Below, piece after piece: positions 46,137 through 55,688 of a stretch of 64,000 nucleotides of DNA. Made by a program: the position numbers and the translations under genes. Every line of letters begins with the position of its first letter. The first letter of the stretch is position 1. Location of the stretch: contig CP051244.1 in NCBI GenBank assembly GCA_017795045.1, positions 1,227,407 to 1,291,406 of the forward strand, read 5' to 3'. This DNA comes from Allomuricauda sp. GTDB taxonomy: Bacteria > Bacteroidota > Bacteroidia > Flavobacteriales > Flavobacteriaceae. Below the pieces are notes generated by a model. It was not told the origin of the DNA, searched no databases, and saw only the letters and a program-made list of their open reading frames with translations.

Positions 46137-47792
46137 TTATGCTTGTGTTTTTACGTCCAACGTGTTCAATATTCGGTCTACGATCTGCTCAGCATAGGCA
46201 TCCCCATCTTCCCATGTGATGACCACCTGCTGCATAAAGCCTTTTCCGCCAAAGGAAAGGATAGTGTACTTGGCCTTTTTGGATTGATTTTCACTTGGTC
46301 CCATAATGGTTCCTGTGCCAAAGGTCTTTAGGCCTTGTACGCCAGATTTTGTGGTGAACTCTTCTTGTTTGGTGATGATATTTTTAAGTCCAAGCCCTTC
46401 AAATGTGGCCAAGGTGGCACCCACGGCCGCTGAAAAGTCGGGGTCTTTCTCTTCTTTATAGATGGCGGAACTGGCAGATACGGAGAAGATACCAACATAA
46501 CTTCCGTAGGAAAACGATTGAAGTTCCTTGACCAATTCTTCGGTCTCTGGGGGCAGTTTTACCTCTTGGCGTACCAGCACATCCGGTGTTTCCAGTTCAA
46601 CAGGGGGAAATCCGTACGAACTGGACACCCATTCCCCTTCCAAAAGATCTTTGGTGGGATAGCCAAAAACCGTATCCCTCACTTGTTTAAAGCCGTAGTA
46701 GGCAATGGAGGCCCCTGTTCCCAAAAAGACCAGTCCGGCAAAAATGGCCGCGGCCCAATAGATGCGTTTGCGTTGTTTTTTCTTGGCAAGCTCTTCCAAG
46801 TATTCTTCATTGAGCAACAACTCTTCCTCAGTGGGTTCGGGAAGGGCATCATGGGTCTTGACCACAATTTGCTCTACTATTTTCCGGTCTTGTTCCGCGG
46901 TTACGGGTCTGGATTTGGCGAATTTCACCAAATCCGCAGTCTGCAATATGTTTTGGAACTGACGCAGCGTCTCATCGTCCAATTTGAGTTCCCCAGCATC
47001 TTTCAACATTTCCAGTTTGGTCATCAACTGTGCGGTGGTACTTTCCATGGCGGACACATGTACTTCGTCCTCCAAATACAATCGAACGATATCCGTCAGT
47101 TCAGAATAGTATTTCTTGTATTCATCCTGGATGAGGTATCGGGAATTTTCCAAGTTTTTCAGTTCTAGTAGGGCACGATCATAGGGGGGCAACAAGGCTA
47201 CTTTTTCCTCTTCGGTGAGGGGTTTCTTCCTAAGGAAGAACCAGTATACCAATCCACCAACAATAAGCAGTCCCAAAAGAACCCAAAGCAAGGTTTTCCA
47301 GAGCTCGGCATTGCTGCGCTCTACCTGCATCAAGGGTTTGATGTCGTACATTTTCTGTTTGGTGGTATCCACGGCCACATCGGCCACTTTTATATTAAAA
47401 GAGTCCGTGAAAAAAGGTTGCTCATTGATGGCGATACGTTGCGGGGGAATGGTATAGGCCCCACTATCAAACTGGGTAAGGGCATATATGCGTTGGAGGA
47501 TAACCCTATTGTTGTTTTTGATGGTATCCCCAATGATGGCCTCCACGGTTTCCAAAGGAGAAAAAGTCTGTCCTTCTGGAAAGTGGACCACATTGGTGGA
47601 ATCGGTTTCCACGGTTATGGTGTATTTTATTTGCTCCCCAATTTTTATGGAAAGGGTATCCACATCAGTGGAGATTTTGGAATCGGTTTGTGACCATCCC
47701 GTAAAGGGCAATACAAAAAGGCATAGCAGTGTCATCAACACAAACGGTGTCGGGACATTTTGAATTTTCAATTTTGAATTTTCAACTTGCAT
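46137..47792 (-). CDS. BatD/DUF4381-like membrane protein of the bat operon
   Basis: Protein of 551 residues. Beta-rich N-terminal periplasmic part (about 40-155), a membrane helix (about 167-188), a cytoplasmic helical part resembling DUF4381 (about 195-320), a second membrane helix (about 345-365) and a soluble C-terminal domain of about 180 residues I do not recognise. The ATG at 47792 overlaps the upstream stop (TAATG); an in-frame ATG at 47735 opens the hydrophobic part of the signal peptide. The first codons are a repeat of TTGAAAATTCAAAA. Role inferred from the operon. Confidence 0.75.
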   Translation of the reverse strand: MQVENSKLKIQNVPTPFVLMTLLCLFVLPFTGWSQTDSKISTDVDTLSIKIGEQIKYTITVETDSTNVVHFPEGQTFSPLETVEAIIGDTIKNNNRVILQRIYALTQFDSGAYTIPPQRIAINEQPFFTDSFNIKVADVAVDTTKQKMYDIKPLMQVERSNAELWKTLLWVLLGLLIVGGLVYWFFLRKKPLTEEEKVALLPPYDRALLELKNLENSRYLIQDEYKKYYSELTDIVRLYLEDEVHVSAMESTTAQLMTKLEMLKDAGELKLDDETLRQFQNILQTADLVKFAKSRPVTAEQDRKIVEQIVVKTHDALPEPTEEELLLNEEYLEELAKKKQRKRIYWAAAIFAGLVFLGTGASIAYYGFKQVRDTVFGYPTKDLLEGEWVSSSYGFPPVELETPDVLVRQEVKLPPETEELVKELQSFSYGSYVGIFSVSASSAIYKEEKDPDFSAAVGATLATFEGLGLKNIITKQEEFTTKSGVQGLKTFGTGTIMGPSENQSKKAKYTILSFGGKGFMQQVVITWEDGDAYAEQIVDRILNTLDVKTQA

Positions 47793-48658
47793 TATCCTCT
47801 TCGTTTAAAATAACCCAACAATTTTCGCACATAGCTTTCATCCACCCTACAATGGATCACGCCACAACCACTTTTGGTAAAGGAATCCATGAAATAGGAG
47901 ACTTTGTCTTTATGGAACTGGCCATAGGCATTACGTACTTTTTTGGATTGGGTGTTCACCAACTGCATGGTCCCGGTCTCCGCATCCATCATTTGGACCA
48001 TCCCCAGATTGGGAATGGTTTCTTCCCGTTCATCAAAGACACGGATGCCGGTAACATCGTGTTTGTTCCCCACTATGCGAAGGGTATTGTTATAATCATC
48101 GGCAATAAAGTCCGACAGTACAAAAACAATGGCCTTTTTCTTCATCACGTTGGTGAGGAATTTCAAGGCTTCCGCAATATTGGTCTCGCTACTTTTTGGA
48201 GTGAATTCCAACAACTCACGTATAATGCGCAAGACATGACTTTTGCCTTTTTTGGGAGGGATAAAGAGTTCTACCTCATCGGAGAACAAAATCACTCCTA
48301 CCTTATCGTTGTTCTGCAGGGCCGAGAAGGCTAGGGTCGCAGAAATTTCGGTAATGATCTCTTTCTTGAACTGGTTGGCCGTTCCAAAAAGTTCCGATCC
48401 ACTCACATCCACCATCAACATCATAGTGAGTTCGCGTTCTTCCTCAAAAACTTTTACATAGGGCTCATTGTAACGGGCGGTCACGTTCCAATCAATGGAT
48501 CTTACATCATCCCCAAATTGGTACTGGCGCACCTCACTGAAGGTCATACCCCTACCTTTAAAGGTAGAATGGTACTCCCCACCAAAAATATGGTCGGAAA
48601 GACGCCGGGTCTTTATCTCTATTTTACGTACCTTCTTAAGTAATTCCTTTGTATCCAT
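47792..48658 (-). CDS. DUF58 domain protein (VWA-like)
   Basis: Cytoplasmic protein of 288 residues. The DUF58 motif RSIDWNVTARYNEPYVK is present, followed by a degenerate VWA fold (MVDVSGS). Start at ATG 48658; a TTG three codons upstream is not needed. It acts with the MoxR ATPase in all such operons, presumably as adaptor to the Bat membrane proteins. Confidence 0.93.
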   Translation of the reverse strand: MDTKELLKKVRKIEIKTRRLSDHIFGGEYHSTFKGRGMTFSEVRQYQFGDDVRSIDWNVTARYNEPYVKVFEEERELTMMLMVDVSGSELFGTANQFKKEIITEISATLAFSALQNNDKVGVILFSDEVELFIPPKKGKSHVLRIIRELLEFTPKSSETNIAEALKFLTNVMKKKAIVFVLSDFIADDYNNTLRIVGNKHDVTGIRVFDEREETIPNLGMVQMMDAETGTMQLVNTQSKKVRNAYGQFHKDKVSYFMDSFTKSGCGVIHCRVDESYVRKLLGYFKRRG

Positions 48659-48726
48659 TGGGTTCAAGAAATAGGTTTTCGGGTTGGTTAAAAGTAGGGC
48701 TACTTTGACCGAGAAACATTGAACCG

Positions 48727-49728
48727 TTACGGTACTTCTACCTCGTTTACAATTTTGTTTATGATTTCTTCCGAGGTAATGTTTTCTGCCTCTGCTTCAT
48801 AGGTGATGCCAATACGGTGACGAAGCACGTCATGTACAACGGCCCTTACATCTTCTGGGACCACGTAACCGCGTCTTTTGATAAAGGCATAGCACTTGGA
48901 AGCGTTGGCCAAGTTGATACTTCCCCTTGGGGAAGCACCAAAACTTATCAGGGGTTTTAGGCTTTCAAGGTTATATTTTTCAGGATATCGGGTGGCAAAC
49001 ACCAGATCCAGAATGTATTTTTCAATTTTTTCATCCATATAAACCTCCCGTACTGCCTGTTGGGCACTAAGAATCTGCTTAATGCTTACCACGGGCTTTA
49101 CTTCCTCATAGGTACCCTTGAGGTTTTGGCGGATGATCAGTTGTTCTTCGTTGAGCTTGGGGTAGTCTATTACCGTTTTCAACATAAAACGGTCCACCTG
49201 CGCTTCGGGAAGCGGATAGGTACCTTCTTGTTCCACGGGGTTTTGGGTGGCCATAACCAAAAAGGGAGCGTCCAGTTTAAAGGTTTCATCCCCAATGGTC
49301 ACCTGTTTTTCCTGCATGGCCTCCAGCAAAGCGGATTGTACTTTGGCCGGCGCCCTGTTGATCTCATCCGCAAGGACGAAGTTGGCAAAGATGGGTCCTT
49401 TTTTAATGGAGAAATCGTTTTCCTTGATATTGTAAATGAGCGTCCCGATGACATCTGCGGGCAAAAGGTCGGGAGTAAATTGGATACGGCTAAAACTACC
49501 TTTGACAGCCTTGGACAAGGTGTTGATAGCCAATGTCTTGGCAAGCCCGGGAACCCCCTCCAAAAGAATGTGGCCCTGACCCAAAAGACCAATGAGCAAC
49601 CGCTCCACCATGTATTTTTGGCCTACAATGGCCTTGTTCATTTCACCGGTAAGCAGGTCAATAAAAGCACTTTCTTGGGCAATTTTCTCATTCACAGCAC
49701 TAATATCTATAGTAGTGTTTTCTTCCAT
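48727..49728 (-). CDS. MoxR family AAA+ ATPase
   Basis: Protein of 333 residues. Walker A GVPGLAKT (about residues 59-66), Walker B VLADEINR, and sensor region ATQNPVEQEG. First gene of the bat operon; a chaperone-like ATPase thought to act on VWA partners. 68 bases upstream of the DUF58 gene. Confidence 0.95.
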   Translation of the reverse strand: MEENTTIDISAVNEKIAQESAFIDLLTGEMNKAIVGQKYMVERLLIGLLGQGHILLEGVPGLAKTLAINTLSKAVKGSFSRIQFTPDLLPADVIGTLIYNIKENDFSIKKGPIFANFVLADEINRAPAKVQSALLEAMQEKQVTIGDETFKLDAPFLVMATQNPVEQEGTYPLPEAQVDRFMLKTVIDYPKLNEEQLIIRQNLKGTYEEVKPVVSIKQILSAQQAVREVYMDEKIEKYILDLVFATRYPEKYNLESLKPLISFGASPRGSINLANASKCYAFIKRRGYVVPEDVRAVVHDVLRHRIGITYEAEAENITSEEIINKIVNEVEVP

Positions 49729-49886
49729 ATAAACCTTTATTGTTAGATGTTTAAGTCAGTGTGTATGCTAAGAGGTGCAAAATGAAAATTTATTTAAAAT
49801 TGACCTGTTAATTAATGGTTAAAAAAAACGGTAAACCCCTAGTTTTATGAAGGATTTAAGGGTTTAATTTTATACTTTCATCCCAT

Positions 49887-50759
49887 ATGAAAGAGAGAGA
49901 TACGTATTCCAGGATCATTGCTGGAACCATGACATGGGGAAGTTGGGGCAAAAAACTTTCCAAACGCGAAATGATTGATTTGATGCAGCATTGCATTGAA
50001 TTGGGACTTACCACCTTTGACCATGCCGATATTTATGGGAGCTATTCCACCGAAGCCGATTTTGGCCAGGCCTATGCCGAAAGTGGAGTGAAACGGGAGG
50101 ATATCCAACTGATTTCCAAGTGTGGCATACAGATAACCCGTGGTAGGGACAATCGCATCAACCATTATGAATACAGTAAGGATTACATCATTTGGTCTGC
50201 CGAGCAATCCCTTAAAAAGTTGAATACGGAATATCTGGATTTGCTCTTGTTGCATCGTCCCAGTCCGTTGATGGAACCCCATGAAATAGCGGAAGCCATT
50301 GATTCCTTATTGCAAAGTGGCAAGATCAAACAGTTTGGGGTGTCAAACTTTACCCCGTCTCAAGTAGCCATGCTGGAAAAGACCATCCCTGTTTCCGGGA
50401 ACCAAGTGGAGTTTTCACTGACGTATGATTCTCCCATGTATGATGGAACGTTTGATGATTGCATAGCCAATGATCGGATGGCCATGGCTTGGAGCCCTTT
50501 GGGAAGTTTGTTCCGGGAAGAAACGGAACAGACCCAACGAATCAAAAAGACCATGGTGCCTTTAATGGAAAAGTATGGTGCGGATGAAAGTCAATTGCTT
50601 TTGGCGTGGCTCCTCAAGCATCCGGCTATTGTATACCCCGTTATAGGTACTACGGACAAAGAGAGAATAACCTTGGCCAAGAAGGCCCTAAACATAGATT
50701 TGGAGCTACAGGATTGGTTTGTTCTTTTGGAAGCAAGCCAAGGTCATGGTGTTCCGTAA
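49887..50759 (+). CDS. Aldo/keto reductase
   Basis: TIM-barrel NADPH-dependent reductase of 290 residues. The catalytic Asp and Tyr are in FDHADIYGSY, Lys in LISKCGI and His in LLLHRPSPL. Closest by feel to the YdhF-like oxidoreductases. The SDR gene starts 14 bases after its stop, so the two form an operon. Substrate unknown. Confidence 0.92.
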   Translation: MKERDTYSRIIAGTMTWGSWGKKLSKREMIDLMQHCIELGLTTFDHADIYGSYSTEADFGQAYAESGVKREDIQLISKCGIQITRGRDNRINHYEYSKDYIIWSAEQSLKKLNTEYLDLLLLHRPSPLMEPHEIAEAIDSLLQSGKIKQFGVSNFTPSQVAMLEKTIPVSGNQVEFSLTYDSPMYDGTFDDCIANDRMAMAWSPLGSLFREETEQTQRIKKTMVPLMEKYGADESQLLLAWLLKHPAIVYPVIGTTDKERITLAKKALNIDLELQDWFVLLEASQGHGVP

Positions 50760-50772
50760 ACCAAAATATAGA

Positions 50773-51528
50773 ATGATGAAAACGGCATTGATCACTGGAG
50801 CTACCAGTGGTATTGGAAAGGCAACGGCGGAGATTTTTGCAAAGCAAGGATTTAATTTAGTCTTGTGCGGACGTAGACAAGATCGCTTGGATGAACTTAA
50901 GGAAAAGCTTGGGCAAAGTGTTGAAATCCATACGTTGAACTTTGATGTTAGGGACAGGGAGGCTGTTTTTGCAGCTGTTGAAAGTTTACCCAAAGCTTTC
51001 GCCCAAATTGATATTTTGGTCAATAATGCCGGAAATGCACACGGTTTGGACCCCATAGACAAGGGAAGTATTGACGATTGGGAAGCCATGTTGGACATCA
51101 ATGTAAAAGGCTTGTTGTACATGTCCAAGGCCATATTGCCCCAAATGGTGGAACGCAAGGCCGGACATATCATCAATATTGGGTCAACGGCAGGCAAGGA
51201 AGTGTATCCCAACGGGAATGTGTATTGTGCCAGCAAGCATGCCGTGGATGCCATTAACCAAGGGATGCGGATAGACCTCAATGCCTACGGTATTCGGGTT
51301 GGTGCAGTCAATCCTGGTTTGGTCCAGACAGAATTCAGCGATGTGCGGTTTAAGGGAGATGCCGATAAGGCCTCTAAAGTCTATCAAGGTTTTCAACCCT
51401 TAAAGCCACAAGATATTGCGGATATTATTCTTTTTGTAGTCACCCGGCCCTATCACGTGAACATTGCAGATTTGGTGGTGATGCCTACGGCCCAAGCGAG
51501 CAGCACCATCGTGAAAAAGGAGCTATGA
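50773..51528 (+). CDS. SDR family oxidoreductase (YdfG-like)
   Basis: Short-chain dehydrogenase of 251 residues from ATG 50773 (or 50776). Rossmann motif TGATSGIG, NNAG, catalytic Ser in INIGSTAG and YCASK. It resembles the serine/3-hydroxy acid dehydrogenase group (YdfG). Stop overlaps the next gene's start (ATGA). Confidence 0.92.
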   Translation: MMKTALITGATSGIGKATAEIFAKQGFNLVLCGRRQDRLDELKEKLGQSVEIHTLNFDVRDREAVFAAVESLPKAFAQIDILVNNAGNAHGLDPIDKGSIDDWEAMLDINVKGLLYMSKAILPQMVERKAGHIINIGSTAGKEVYPNGNVYCASKHAVDAINQGMRIDLNAYGIRVGAVNPGLVQTEFSDVRFKGDADKASKVYQGFQPLKPQDIADIILFVVTRPYHVNIADLVVMPTAQASSTIVKKEL

Positions 51529-52661
51529 TCAATAAACGCCTACTGGTAAAGAATCTTTTAGCGCACAACGACGAAAACAGTTTTTACGACAAGAAGCGTT
51601 TTATATCCATAGGCGAAAAAGAAGGGAAGGCCAAATTTTTAAAGCATGTCTGTGCTTTGGCCAACAGTAACCCCAAGAACAATTCCTTTATTGTGGTTGG
51701 AGTGGAGGATGCCGACAATGAGATTGTGGGGGTCGATTTTTTCGATGACAGCAAGATCCAGAACTTGGTGAATGCCTATTTGGACAATCCACCCATCATT
51801 TCTTACGAGAACATTCCGTTTCCCCATTTACCCGAAGGTAAGGTGGTGGGGTTGGTCACCATCCGATCTAATGGGAAGGTCTGTGCCCTTCGAAAGAATA
51901 TTTGGAAGTATTATGGTGGAGCCGTTTTCTTTAGGGAAGGGAGCATTAGTTTGCCCAAGGCTTTTGATATTGAGTTGAAGGACATCAATTCCGAGGTCGT
52001 GGCCACCATAGAACAGCACGCTCGTAACAATATTGAATTGACCTTGGATGCTGTCATCAACTTCATGAACACCAGACATCCTGATCTGACGAGCAATTAT
52101 AAAGTCTTTAAGGAACAGTTTGTGGTCTGTTGGGCAGGAAACAAGAAAAAAGTCAAGAACAAGACATACTATTCCCGAGTGGATATAGAATTGATCAATG
52201 AGCAGGTAAAACTGTTCTATTCCGCTTTGGATGAGATTACCATTGCGTATGATGATGATTCGTTCAGCACCTTGGAGTTTGTACAGTTGGGATTGGGTGT
52301 GCAGCAGAAGTACTATCCCTTGGAAGAAGTGGTCATCACATTTTCCGATAATGGAAAATACACCATCAATAGCAAATTGATTTTTGAGCCCCCTCAATAC
52401 GACAAAAAAACTTTGTACCATGTGTACAATTCCAACAACGCGCTCCTACAAAAACTGGAAAAGAAAATAGCGCTGACCAATGCCGAACAAATTGACCTGA
52501 CCCATTTGCCAGCTACCTACCTTATTTGCTACTTGAACGGTTTTGAAGAGGCCAAAGAACAAATGGACCAGGCACGGCCTTTGTTGAAGGAGTATGATCA
52601 GAGTGTGTACCAATCCCTGAAAGAATCCCAACGAATCCTAAGAAAGGTGCGATACAATTAA
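51525..52661 (+). CDS. AlbA_2 (Schlafen-like) domain ATP-binding protein
   Basis: Protein of 378 residues. N-terminal AlbA_2-type domain (about 20-150): ALANSN, FIVVGVED, a GVDFF segment and the typical VFFREGS. The rest (about 160-378) is unrecognised and ends in a charged helical region. AlbA_2 proteins have been linked to nucleic acid binding and regulation, but the function here is unknown. Its start overlaps the SDR stop by 4 bases, which ties it to the AKR-SDR operon. It overlaps the convergent amylosucrase stop by 4 bases. Confidence 0.75.
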   Translation: MINKRLLVKNLLAHNDENSFYDKKRFISIGEKEGKAKFLKHVCALANSNPKNNSFIVVGVEDADNEIVGVDFFDDSKIQNLVNAYLDNPPIISYENIPFPHLPEGKVVGLVTIRSNGKVCALRKNIWKYYGGAVFFREGSISLPKAFDIELKDINSEVVATIEQHARNNIELTLDAVINFMNTRHPDLTSNYKVFKEQFVVCWAGNKKKVKNKTYYSRVDIELINEQVKLFYSALDEITIAYDDDSFSTLEFVQLGLGVQQKYYPLEEVVITFSDNGKYTINSKLIFEPPQYDKKTLYHVYNSNNALLQKLEKKIALTNAEQIDLTHLPATYLICYLNGFEEAKEQMDQARPLLKEYDQSVYQSLKESQRILRKVRYN

Positions 52662-54583
52662 TCTTTTTTCAACCAGATGATTTGGTAGGGCATTACCTCC
52701 AGTAGGCCGCTATTGACTTTAATTTTTGAATCGGACACTAAATCTTTGGGGTCTCCTTGGGCAAAATACCCCAACTTTTTTACCCAAGAGGTCTCCATAA
52801 CCTGTGGGCTTTCATCAAAATTGCAGATCACCAGCAGTCCTTCTTTTTTGTTGGTCCTTTCAAAAACTAGGATGTGCTCGTTTCCGGTATGGTAGAGGGC
52901 CACATCATTGAGGTCTGCAAAAACCGGATTTTCCTTTCGTATGGCAATCAATCGCCTAAGCTCATAAAATACTTTGGAGGAAGGCAGTTGATTATTTTCC
53001 AGTTTTGAAATGGTTTCCCAATCCTGTAGAGGACGGTTTAACCAGCGACTATCGTCTTTCTTGGAAGGGTCATCTTGGAAGCTGTAGTCGTTCAAGGTGG
53101 CAATCTCATCCCCGGCGTAGATGAGTGGAATTCCGCCAAATGCCAAGATAATGCCATGCATCATGATGATTTTGGATATGGACCGATCGATCAGGGAATC
53201 GTTTTTTTGGGAAAGACCTTTTTCCAGGCCTAGGAGTGATGCAGCACTTCCAGTGATCCTACCATCCCCGGTCTTTGGGTTGTACATAAAGAGACGCCCC
53301 GTTGCAGGGGACCAATCCAACCGTTGACAATAGTAATCCAGTAAAAATTTTCGGTGCTGCGATGGGTTCCATCCCAGTTCTTGGATCAAATGGTTTTCAT
53401 AGCCCAGACCAATATCGTCATGACAACGGATATAATTGATCCAAGTACAATCTTTGGGTTTTGGAGGAACATGCCCCCAACTTTTATAGAGCAAGGAAGT
53501 TTTTTTGGTGGCAATGGAATTCCATAAAAGAGCCATTAAAGAGGCATTGTAGGCCATTTCACATTCATTCCCTTTTGTAGGCCCTTCCCCAAAATATTTA
53601 ATGATGTCCGTTGGGGCCACAATAGCTTCGGCTAGCAGAATGGTGCCGGGGGCCACCACCTGCAGGCACATTCTAAAAAGTGAAATTAGGTCATGTGCCT
53701 CTGGAAGGTTTTGCGAGATGGTCCCCATTTTTTTCCAAAGGAACGCGAGGGCATCGAACCGGACCACATCCACCCCCATATCCGCCAGTTTCACCAGATT
53801 GGTGAGCATCTCCAGAAAGACTTCGGGGTTGGTATAGTTGAGGTCCCATTGGTAACTGTTGAAAACGGTCATTACCCATTTTTCCATTTTTGGAACATAG
53901 GTAAAGTTGCCCGGGGAGGTTTCTGGGAACACTTCCGGTAAGTTTTTTTCAAACTCCAACGGAATCGTGTCATCCTCATAGATGTAATAGTAGCCTTGAT
54001 ACTTTTTATCGCCCTGAACAGCTTTTTTGGCCCAAGGGAATTCATTGGAGGTGTGGTTGACCACAAAATCCAACATTAGGAAAATCCCCTGCTTTCTGAA
54101 TTCAGCGGTCAAGGCCAACAGGTCTTTCTTGGTGCCGTACCTTTTATCCACCTCATGGTAGCTGTTTACAGCGTATCCCCCATCATTTTCTCCTTTGGGT
54201 CTTGTGGTGATAGGCATGATATGGATAAAGTTGATGCCCAGTTCTTTAAAATAGGGTATTTTTTCTTGAAGTCCTTTCAGGTCTTTGTTGAAATGCTCTA
54301 CGTAGAGTTGCATACCGACCATTTGTTCGGACTGATACCAATTCCCTGCTTTTAAACGCCGCAGATCCTGTTTTTTCAACGCTTCTGGACGGGAAGCAAA
54401 TAATTTGGGAAGCAGTTTCAACAACTTTTCAAAATGGAGTTGATGGGTTTGCTCAGGGTAAAGGGAAAAGAAAAGCTGTTGGATCAAGCTTACATTGGTG
54501 GCCAATCTCAGGTCGAACAAGACCTTTGGGTCGTTTTCCTTTAATTGGGAACGCAAAAGTTGATGTAATTGGGCTTGGGTCAT
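52658..54583 (-). CDS. Amylosucrase (GH13 family)
   Basis: Protein of 641 residues, nearly the length of the Neisseria polysaccharea enzyme (636). It makes alpha-1,4-glucan from sucrose and releases fructose. The N-terminal helical domain (1-90) and the segment DGGYAVNSYHEV are amylosucrase-like. Catalytic nucleophile Asp277 (VRFDA), acid/base Glu319 (LLAEA) and Asp390 (CHDD) are in place. No signal peptide, so sucrose must be imported. It is four bases downstream of the PfkB kinase, which would phosphorylate the fructose. Confidence 0.9.
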   Translation of the reverse strand: MTQAQLHQLLRSQLKENDPKVLFDLRLATNVSLIQQLFFSLYPEQTHQLHFEKLLKLLPKLFASRPEALKKQDLRRLKAGNWYQSEQMVGMQLYVEHFNKDLKGLQEKIPYFKELGINFIHIMPITTRPKGENDGGYAVNSYHEVDKRYGTKKDLLALTAEFRKQGIFLMLDFVVNHTSNEFPWAKKAVQGDKKYQGYYYIYEDDTIPLEFEKNLPEVFPETSPGNFTYVPKMEKWVMTVFNSYQWDLNYTNPEVFLEMLTNLVKLADMGVDVVRFDALAFLWKKMGTISQNLPEAHDLISLFRMCLQVVAPGTILLAEAIVAPTDIIKYFGEGPTKGNECEMAYNASLMALLWNSIATKKTSLLYKSWGHVPPKPKDCTWINYIRCHDDIGLGYENHLIQELGWNPSQHRKFLLDYYCQRLDWSPATGRLFMYNPKTGDGRITGSAASLLGLEKGLSQKNDSLIDRSISKIIMMHGIILAFGGIPLIYAGDEIATLNDYSFQDDPSKKDDSRWLNRPLQDWETISKLENNQLPSSKVFYELRRLIAIRKENPVFADLNDVALYHTGNEHILVFERTNKKEGLLVICNFDESPQVMETSWVKKLGYFAQGDPKDLVSDSKIKVNSGLLEVMPYQIIWLKKD

Positions 54584-54586
54584 TTT

Positions 54587-55531
54587 TTAAAGTTCCAACT
54601 GTTCCTTGGTGGGCAATGCCGCAATGGCTCCATATTGGGTGGTGGTCAGGGCACCGGCCCTGTTGGCCTTCTCGACCATTTTTTCCAATAGGTCAAACTG
54701 TTCAAAAACAGGATCAAAATTGCCCAAGTCCGAAATTTGGTGCAAAAGACAGCCCATGAACGCATCCCCTGCACCAGTAGTATCCACGGGCTGTACGGAT
54801 ATGCTCGGAATAACTTTTTTAGTACCTTGGGCACTGAGTAAAGTACCCTCTGCACCAAGGGTTATGGTTATGATCTTGGCACCTGCCTCGTGCATAAAAT
54901 CACAAGCTTGTTCAGGGTCCGTTTTGCCCGATATAAGTTGGGCTTCCTCCAAACTGAACTTGCACAAATGGGATTTTTCCACAAAAGGCATACATTTTTT
55001 AATGAAGGTTTCTTCTTCATCTTTCCATAGATCTACCCTAAAATTGGGGTCAAAGGAGATGAACATTTCCTTGGTGAGGGCATCAAACAGGTATTTGCTG
55101 TAGGTCTTTTCCAAGGGACCGCCCAATAATGCCGTAGCCGCACCCAAATGCAAAATATTGTCTTTAAAGGTCTTTCGTAATAGGGGGTCATAATCCAATT
55201 CCCGATCAGCGCCCCTGCTGAAGACAAAATCGCGTTCGCCATCTTCCGCCAAGGAGACAAAGGCCAATGTGGTGAACGTATCGGAGAGTTGGGTCAATGA
55301 GATATCTACACTTTCGGCTTTGAGCACATCGAGCAAAAAACGCCCAAAGGGATCGTCGCCAACACAACCTATAAAAATACCTCTTCCGCCAAGTTTGGAG
55401 ATGGCACAAGCAACATTGGCCGGGGCCCCTCCAGCCTTTTTAGTGAATTTTATGGCTTTGGAAAGATCGCTTCCCTGATTTTCAGCCACAAAATCTATCA
55501 GTAGTTCCCCAACACAAAATACTTTTTTCAT
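54587..55531 (-). CDS. PfkB family carbohydrate kinase, probable fructokinase
   Basis: Ribokinase-fold protein of 314 residues. GAPANVA near the N-terminus and the signature DTTGAGDAFMG with the catalytic Asp. Start at ATG 55531; a GTG/ATG extension to 55552 is possible. Fructokinase assignment rests on the overlap with amylosucrase, which frees fructose, and on general resemblance. It is not the same gene type as the PfkB at 13863. Confidence 0.85.
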   Translation of the reverse strand: MKKVFCVGELLIDFVAENQGSDLSKAIKFTKKAGGAPANVACAISKLGGRGIFIGCVGDDPFGRFLLDVLKAESVDISLTQLSDTFTTLAFVSLAEDGERDFVFSRGADRELDYDPLLRKTFKDNILHLGAATALLGGPLEKTYSKYLFDALTKEMFISFDPNFRVDLWKDEEETFIKKCMPFVEKSHLCKFSLEEAQLISGKTDPEQACDFMHEAGAKIITITLGAEGTLLSAQGTKKVIPSISVQPVDTTGAGDAFMGCLLHQISDLGNFDPVFEQFDLLEKMVEKANRAGALTTTQYGAIAALPTKEQLEL

Positions 55532-55688
55532 TTTTCCTTGTACTATCCCCAATGTACATATAAAAAAGCGCCTTGTCCAAAAATTATAACGGTTTTGTGG
55601 AGATCTGTGTCAGATACGCCCCAAAACTTTACCTTAATTTAGTACGAACCGTGCCTTTTGTGTGTAATATTGCCAAAAGTTTTTTTGT

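Noticed and set aside
46518..47168. 216-residue + strand frame opposite the BatD/DUF4381-like gene
   Set aside because: Antisense shadow without motifs.
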